Source: Bacteroidota bacterium
GTDB lineage: Bacteria > Bacteroidota > Bacteroidia > Chitinophagales > Chitinophagaceae
Length of the DNA stretch: 7,873 bases
Direction: 5' to 3'
Assembly (NCBI GenBank): GCA_947454745.1
Contig: CANGMV010000041.1
Span: 1 to 7,873 of the forward strand
The notes beneath the pieces are model-generated. The model saw nothing but the letters and a program-made list of their open reading frames with translations, had not been told where the DNA came from and did not search any database. Positions 5,410-7,873 of the stretch are shown here, piece by piece. Numbering within the stretch: position 1 is the first letter of the stretch; every line of letters begins with the position of its first letter. Both the position numbers and the translations under genes were made by a program.

Positions 5410-6654
5410 ATGAAAAACGAAATTCTGCAAAATATAGATAAGCCTAGAGCATTAGAGCAATTATACCGACGAGATAAATTGGCATTTAAAAAAGCGTTTA
5501 ACATACTGTATCCTGAGCACCAATCGCATCCAAATTTTCAATTTTGGGATTTACGTTTAAATTTTAGCGGCGATGGGCTAAACCTTGGTGATAAAAAAGA
5601 TCTTTGGTTTCTATTAATCATAACTTTAATTGCTGGATTGATAGCCAATATTTCTAATTTGCGAAATATACATGCAGCACTTTTTTTTACCCGCAATACC
5701 GCATTCATTATTATTCCTTTTATCAGCGCCTACTTCCTTAAAAAACAGAGAATCAATCGGTCAAAATGGATCGCAGTTGTTACAACTTTTTTGGTTGCGG
5801 CAATATATATTAATTTAATTCCAGATCTTCCTCAAAGCAGTTCTATAAAACTTGCCTATATCCATTTGCCGATTTTTTTATGGACCGTACTAGGATATAG
5901 CTACTTAGGAAAAAGCCCTTTAGATTATGAAAAGCGAATTAACTTTTTAAAATACAATGGTGATTTGATCATTATGGTTGCCATCATTGTGCTGTCTTGC
6001 TTTTTATTTACTGCAATTACTTTTGGACTTTTTCAGCTAATTGGATATAAAATAGAAGAATTTTATATGAAGCATATTGCCATATGGGCTATTGCAGGCA
6101 TTCCAATATTTGCAACGTATTTAATTAATAATAATCCAAACATCATAAATAAAGTATCTCCTATTATAGCGAAAATTTTTACACCTTTAGTGTTTATCAA
6201 TTTGGCTGTTTATTTAATTACGTTGATCTATGCAGGGAAATACCCGTATAATGACAGAACACTTTTATTAATCTACAATGCATTACTGGTTGGTGTTTTA
6301 GCATTAATATTCTTTTCAGTAGCTGAGTCTGAAACAAGAACAAAGAATAATTATAAAACAGTTTTGCTGCTTGGCTTATCTGTATTAACTATTATTGTAA
6401 ATGCTATAGCACTGTCTGCAATTAGTTTTCGAATTGTTGAATTAGGTATTACCCCCAATAGAATCGCAGTATTAGGTGGCAATATTTTTATATTTATACA
6501 TCTTATTATTGTTGCTTATACGCTTTTGAATGTTTTAAGAAACAAATGCGAATCAAGCGCAATCGAAAATAGTATTGCAAAATATTTACCAGTATATGCA
6601 GTTTGGACAGGAGTAGTAGCTTTCTTATTTCCTTTACTTTTCAGTCTTAAATAG
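5410..6654 (+). CDS. Polytopic membrane protein, DUF4153-like
   Basis: This 414-residue integral inner-membrane protein has an N-terminal cytosolic-looking region of about 64 residues (charged, with F-W-D-L-R-L-N near 45-51), then roughly 11-12 hydrophobic segments: about 65-81, 88-110, 119-138, 148-166, 185-211, 222-239, 256-275, 284-303, 317-338, 351-376 and 395-413. The stretch R341-I-V-E-L-G-I-T-P-N-R-I-A-V-L-G356, between two late helices, resembles the R-x-x-E-x-G-x-T-x-N-R loop of DUF4153-type proteins, which have no assigned biochemical role. The assignment to that family rests on this loop and the topology and is moderate. It follows the methyltransferase by 39 nt on the same strand and converges on the YdeI-CDGSH gene with a 15-nt gap. 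I see no transporter-specific motif and propose no substrate. Confidence 0.78.
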   Translation: MKNEILQNIDKPRALEQLYRRDKLAFKKAFNILYPEHQSHPNFQFWDLRLNFSGDGLNLGDKKDLWFLLIITLIAGLIANISNLRNIHAALFFTRNTAFIIIPFISAYFLKKQRINRSKWIAVVTTFLVAAIYINLIPDLPQSSSIKLAYIHLPIFLWTVLGYSYLGKSPLDYEKRINFLKYNGDLIIMVAIIVLSCFLFTAITFGLFQLIGYKIEEFYMKHIAIWAIAGIPIFATYLINNNPNIINKVSPIIAKIFTPLVFINLAVYLITLIYAGKYPYNDRTLLLIYNALLVGVLALIFFSVAESETRTKNNYKTVLLLGLSVLTIIVNAIALSAISFRIVELGITPNRIAVLGGNIFIFIHLIIVAYTLLNVLRNKCESSAIENSIAKYLPVYAVWTGVVAFLFPLLFSLK

Positions 6655-6669
6655 AAGCGTTGAATGAAT

Positions 6670-7311
6670 TTATTTTTTAGCGAACTTGTGCGATCCATCA
6701 CAATTGGGCATTCTTTTGGACAAGCCACAAGTACAGTCATTTAACCCTTTCCCACATAGAATCTTAGGCATCGATTTTTCGATTCTTGCAATACGGGTGG
6801 CGGAGTGTTTTGCTCCCTCAAAAAATAATAGATATGCCCTTTGGCGACCAGGGGTTAGTGCTAAAAATGCTGTTTTTATTGGAGCATTTTTTTTAAAAAT
6901 TGAACTTAGTTCCTCGGATATTACAATGTCATCTGTTTTTTTTCTTTCTACTTTAGCGCCCGATTTTTCCAAGGCGATCGCTTGTTTAATATATGCTTTA
7001 ATGACAGCCTTTTGTTTTACTATTTCTTGCAAATTAGTAAAACGTATTTGTCTTGCCGATTGTACTTGTTCGGTTTGTTGCACCAATACTTTTTTGGTAT
7101 CATCTATTAAGGCGCCTTTAAAAAATAAAAGGGCGCAATACGCTTTGAATCCATGAATCAAAGCAATATTTGCGCCCTCTAGTGTATAACAAGGATGTTT
7201 CCACTTTATAGTTTCTTCCAACTTACATTCAAGTACAATACTTCTTAGTGCATCAAACTCGCTTTTCCATTTATTTGCTTTAATAATAAATTGGTCTACT
7301 TGTGGATTCAT
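6670..7311 (-). CDS. YdeI/OmdA-type protein with C-terminal CDGSH iron-sulfur motif
   Basis: This 213-residue cytosolic protein has three parts. Residues about 1-110 form a DUF1801-like domain (W-K-S-E-F-D-A-L-R, then E-T-I-K-W-K-H-P-C-Y and L-L-F-F-K-G-A-L-I). Residues about 128-185 form the OmdA/YdeI-type region (I-S-E-E-L, T-A-F-L-A-L-T-P-G-R-Q-R-A-Y, then A-T-R-I-A-R-I-E-K-S-M-P-K-I-L). YdeI relatives are linked to stress and antimicrobial peptide resistance. The last 21 residues hold C193-T-C195-G-L-S-K-R-M-P-N-C204-D-G-S-H208, an exact fit to the CDGSH pattern C-x-C-x2-(S/T)-x3-P-x-C-D-G-(S/A/T)-H, which binds a redox-active 2Fe-2S cluster through three Cys and one His. The tail joins where the usual G-K-G-L-N-D ending of YdeI proteins occurs. 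The gene starts 22 nt after the oxidoreductase stop, so cotranscription is likely. Cluster binding in this context is inferred. Confidence 0.9.
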   Translation of the reverse strand: MNPQVDQFIIKANKWKSEFDALRSIVLECKLEETIKWKHPCYTLEGANIALIHGFKAYCALLFFKGALIDDTKKVLVQQTEQVQSARQIRFTNLQEIVKQKAVIKAYIKQAIALEKSGAKVERKKTDDIVISEELSSIFKKNAPIKTAFLALTPGRQRAYLLFFEGAKHSATRIARIEKSMPKILCGKGLNDCTCGLSKRMPNCDGSHKFAKK

Positions 7312-7333
7312 ATTTTACTTTATAAATCCAAAG

Positions 7334-7873
7334 CTATTTCAATTTCATATTAATTGGATCCCATTGAATAATTTTTTTACTAAAATAACTTTCATTGCAA
7401 GCTAATGCAGGCGCTGCAGCTCTAAATCCAAATGCAGCATCTTCTACAACAGGCTTGCCTGTTCTGATTGCATCAAAGAAATTAGTAAAATGATCTAAAT
7501 GATCGTCATATCCTACTGGCGCTTTGTACACAATATCCTCTTTAGTTTTTCTTTTCTTTTGTGCATCCGTCCATTTAGCATTATAATCTTTTGTCATTTC
7601 ATCCTGCATGCTTTTAGAGAAAGTAAATACAGAGTCATAGCCTCCAAAACCAGGTGCCTCAGGCATATAACTATGTTTCACAATAATGTCATTCCCTTTT
7701 ACATCCATAACACCTTCAGATCCAATTAATCGAATCACTTCTTGTCCACCAGTACCACTTACAAAATTTACTTGCAAAGTCATTTGAAAAGCAGGGTGAT
7801 CGGCATTCTTTCCATATTGCATTACACCCGACATAACGTCTGGCATGTTTCTTCCATCATTCCAATGACTAAA
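7334..7873 (-). CDS. Gfo/Idh/MocA family oxidoreductase, C-terminal part (5'-truncated)
   Basis: This is the last 179 residues of a Gfo/Idh/MocA-type NAD(P)-dependent oxidoreductase, usually a sugar, inositol or glycoside dehydrogenase. The frame runs open past the internal ATG at 7844-7846 to the window end: the preceding residues H-W-N-D-G-R-N-M-P-D-V fit the family's C-terminal domain, so the ATG is not the true start and the Rossmann half lies outside. Supporting segments are M-T-L-Q-V-N-F with G-T-G-G-Q-E, the G-S-E-G-V-M-D-V turn, D-H-L-D-H-F-T-N-F-F-D-A-I-R-T-G-K-P-V-V-E-D, and the closing A-F-G-F-R-A-A-A-P-A-L-A-C-N-E-S-Y helix. Such proteins are often Tat-exported in Bacteroidota, but the N terminus is not visible. 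The stop is TAG at 7334-7336, 22 nt before the YdeI-CDGSH start. The substrate cannot be assigned. Confidence 0.88.
   Translation of the reverse strand, partial: FSHWNDGRNMPDVMSGVMQYGKNADHPAFQMTLQVNFVSGTGGQEVIRLIGSEGVMDVKGNDIIVKHSYMPEAPGFGGYDSVFTFSKSMQDEMTKDYNAKWTDAQKKRKTKEDIVYKAPVGYDDHLDHFTNFFDAIRTGKPVVEDAAFGFRAAAPALACNESYFSKKIIQWDPINMKLK

Noticed and set aside
6686..7156. Open plus-strand frame of 156 codons opposite the YdeI-CDGSH gene
   Set aside because: It is antisense to a gene with clear domain motifs, its translation has no recognisable domain, and it would overlap nearly the whole real gene.
1..7873. CRISPR array, tRNA, insertion sequence, attachment site or toxin-antitoxin pair
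   Set aside because: I looked for regularly spaced repeats, cloverleaf-like sequences, terminal inverted repeats with a transposase, and small paired genes, and saw none.

Overview
The window looks like chromosomal DNA of a Bacteroidota bacterium, probably near the Chitinophagaceae/Sphingobacteriales (the lineage is inferred from gene content, not from a marker gene). It is AT-rich. None of the start codons I inspected has a clear Shine-Dalgarno sequence; they follow A/T-rich leaders, as is usual in this phylum. Several products belong to families I know mainly from Bacteroidota: a DUF6370-type CGQC protein, a small membrane protein with an HCNGKC motif, and a surface protein beginning SICGCGGG. 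I see no tRNA, rRNA, insertion sequence, CRISPR array or phage gene, and no gene-free stretch longer than about 155 bases.

Layout, left to right. (1) 2-994 (+): the 3' part of a beta-lactamase-fold serine hydrolase, cut by the window start. (2) 1005-1991 (-): a PepSY-type membrane protein followed after 3 nt by a GNAT acetyltransferase. Both lie in the same reading frame, separated by one TAG, and the GNAT has no suitable ATG. (3) 2144-2866 (-): a DltE-like short-chain dehydrogenase. It has 152 bases downstream of it and 79 bases upstream, neither holding another gene. (4) 4718-2946 (-): a tight three-gene cluster of cysteine-rich envelope proteins (HCNGKC membrane protein, SICGCGGG barrel-like protein, CGQC secreted protein) with gaps of 34 and 23 nt. 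(5) 4738-6654 (+), divergent from it: a Methyltransf_16-like SAM methyltransferase, then an 11-12-helix membrane protein of DUF4153-like character. (6) 7873-6670 (-): the C-terminal part of a Gfo/Idh/MocA oxidoreductase, cut by the window end, then a YdeI/OmdA-type protein whose last 21 residues contain a complete CDGSH iron-sulfur motif.

Two points matter most. The three-gene cluster is a plausible but uncharacterised thiol/metal-handling system: every member is predicted to be exported or membrane-bound, and each carries a short, closely spaced Cys motif of a kind that could bind copper, iron or another soft metal. The PepSY membrane protein further down the same strand would fit an envelope metal or redox theme but may be unrelated. 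Separately, the CDGSH tail on a YdeI-type protein joins a 2Fe-2S-type ligand set to a family otherwise associated with stress and peptide resistance. The other genes look like ordinary accessory or housekeeping functions with no clear connection to one another.
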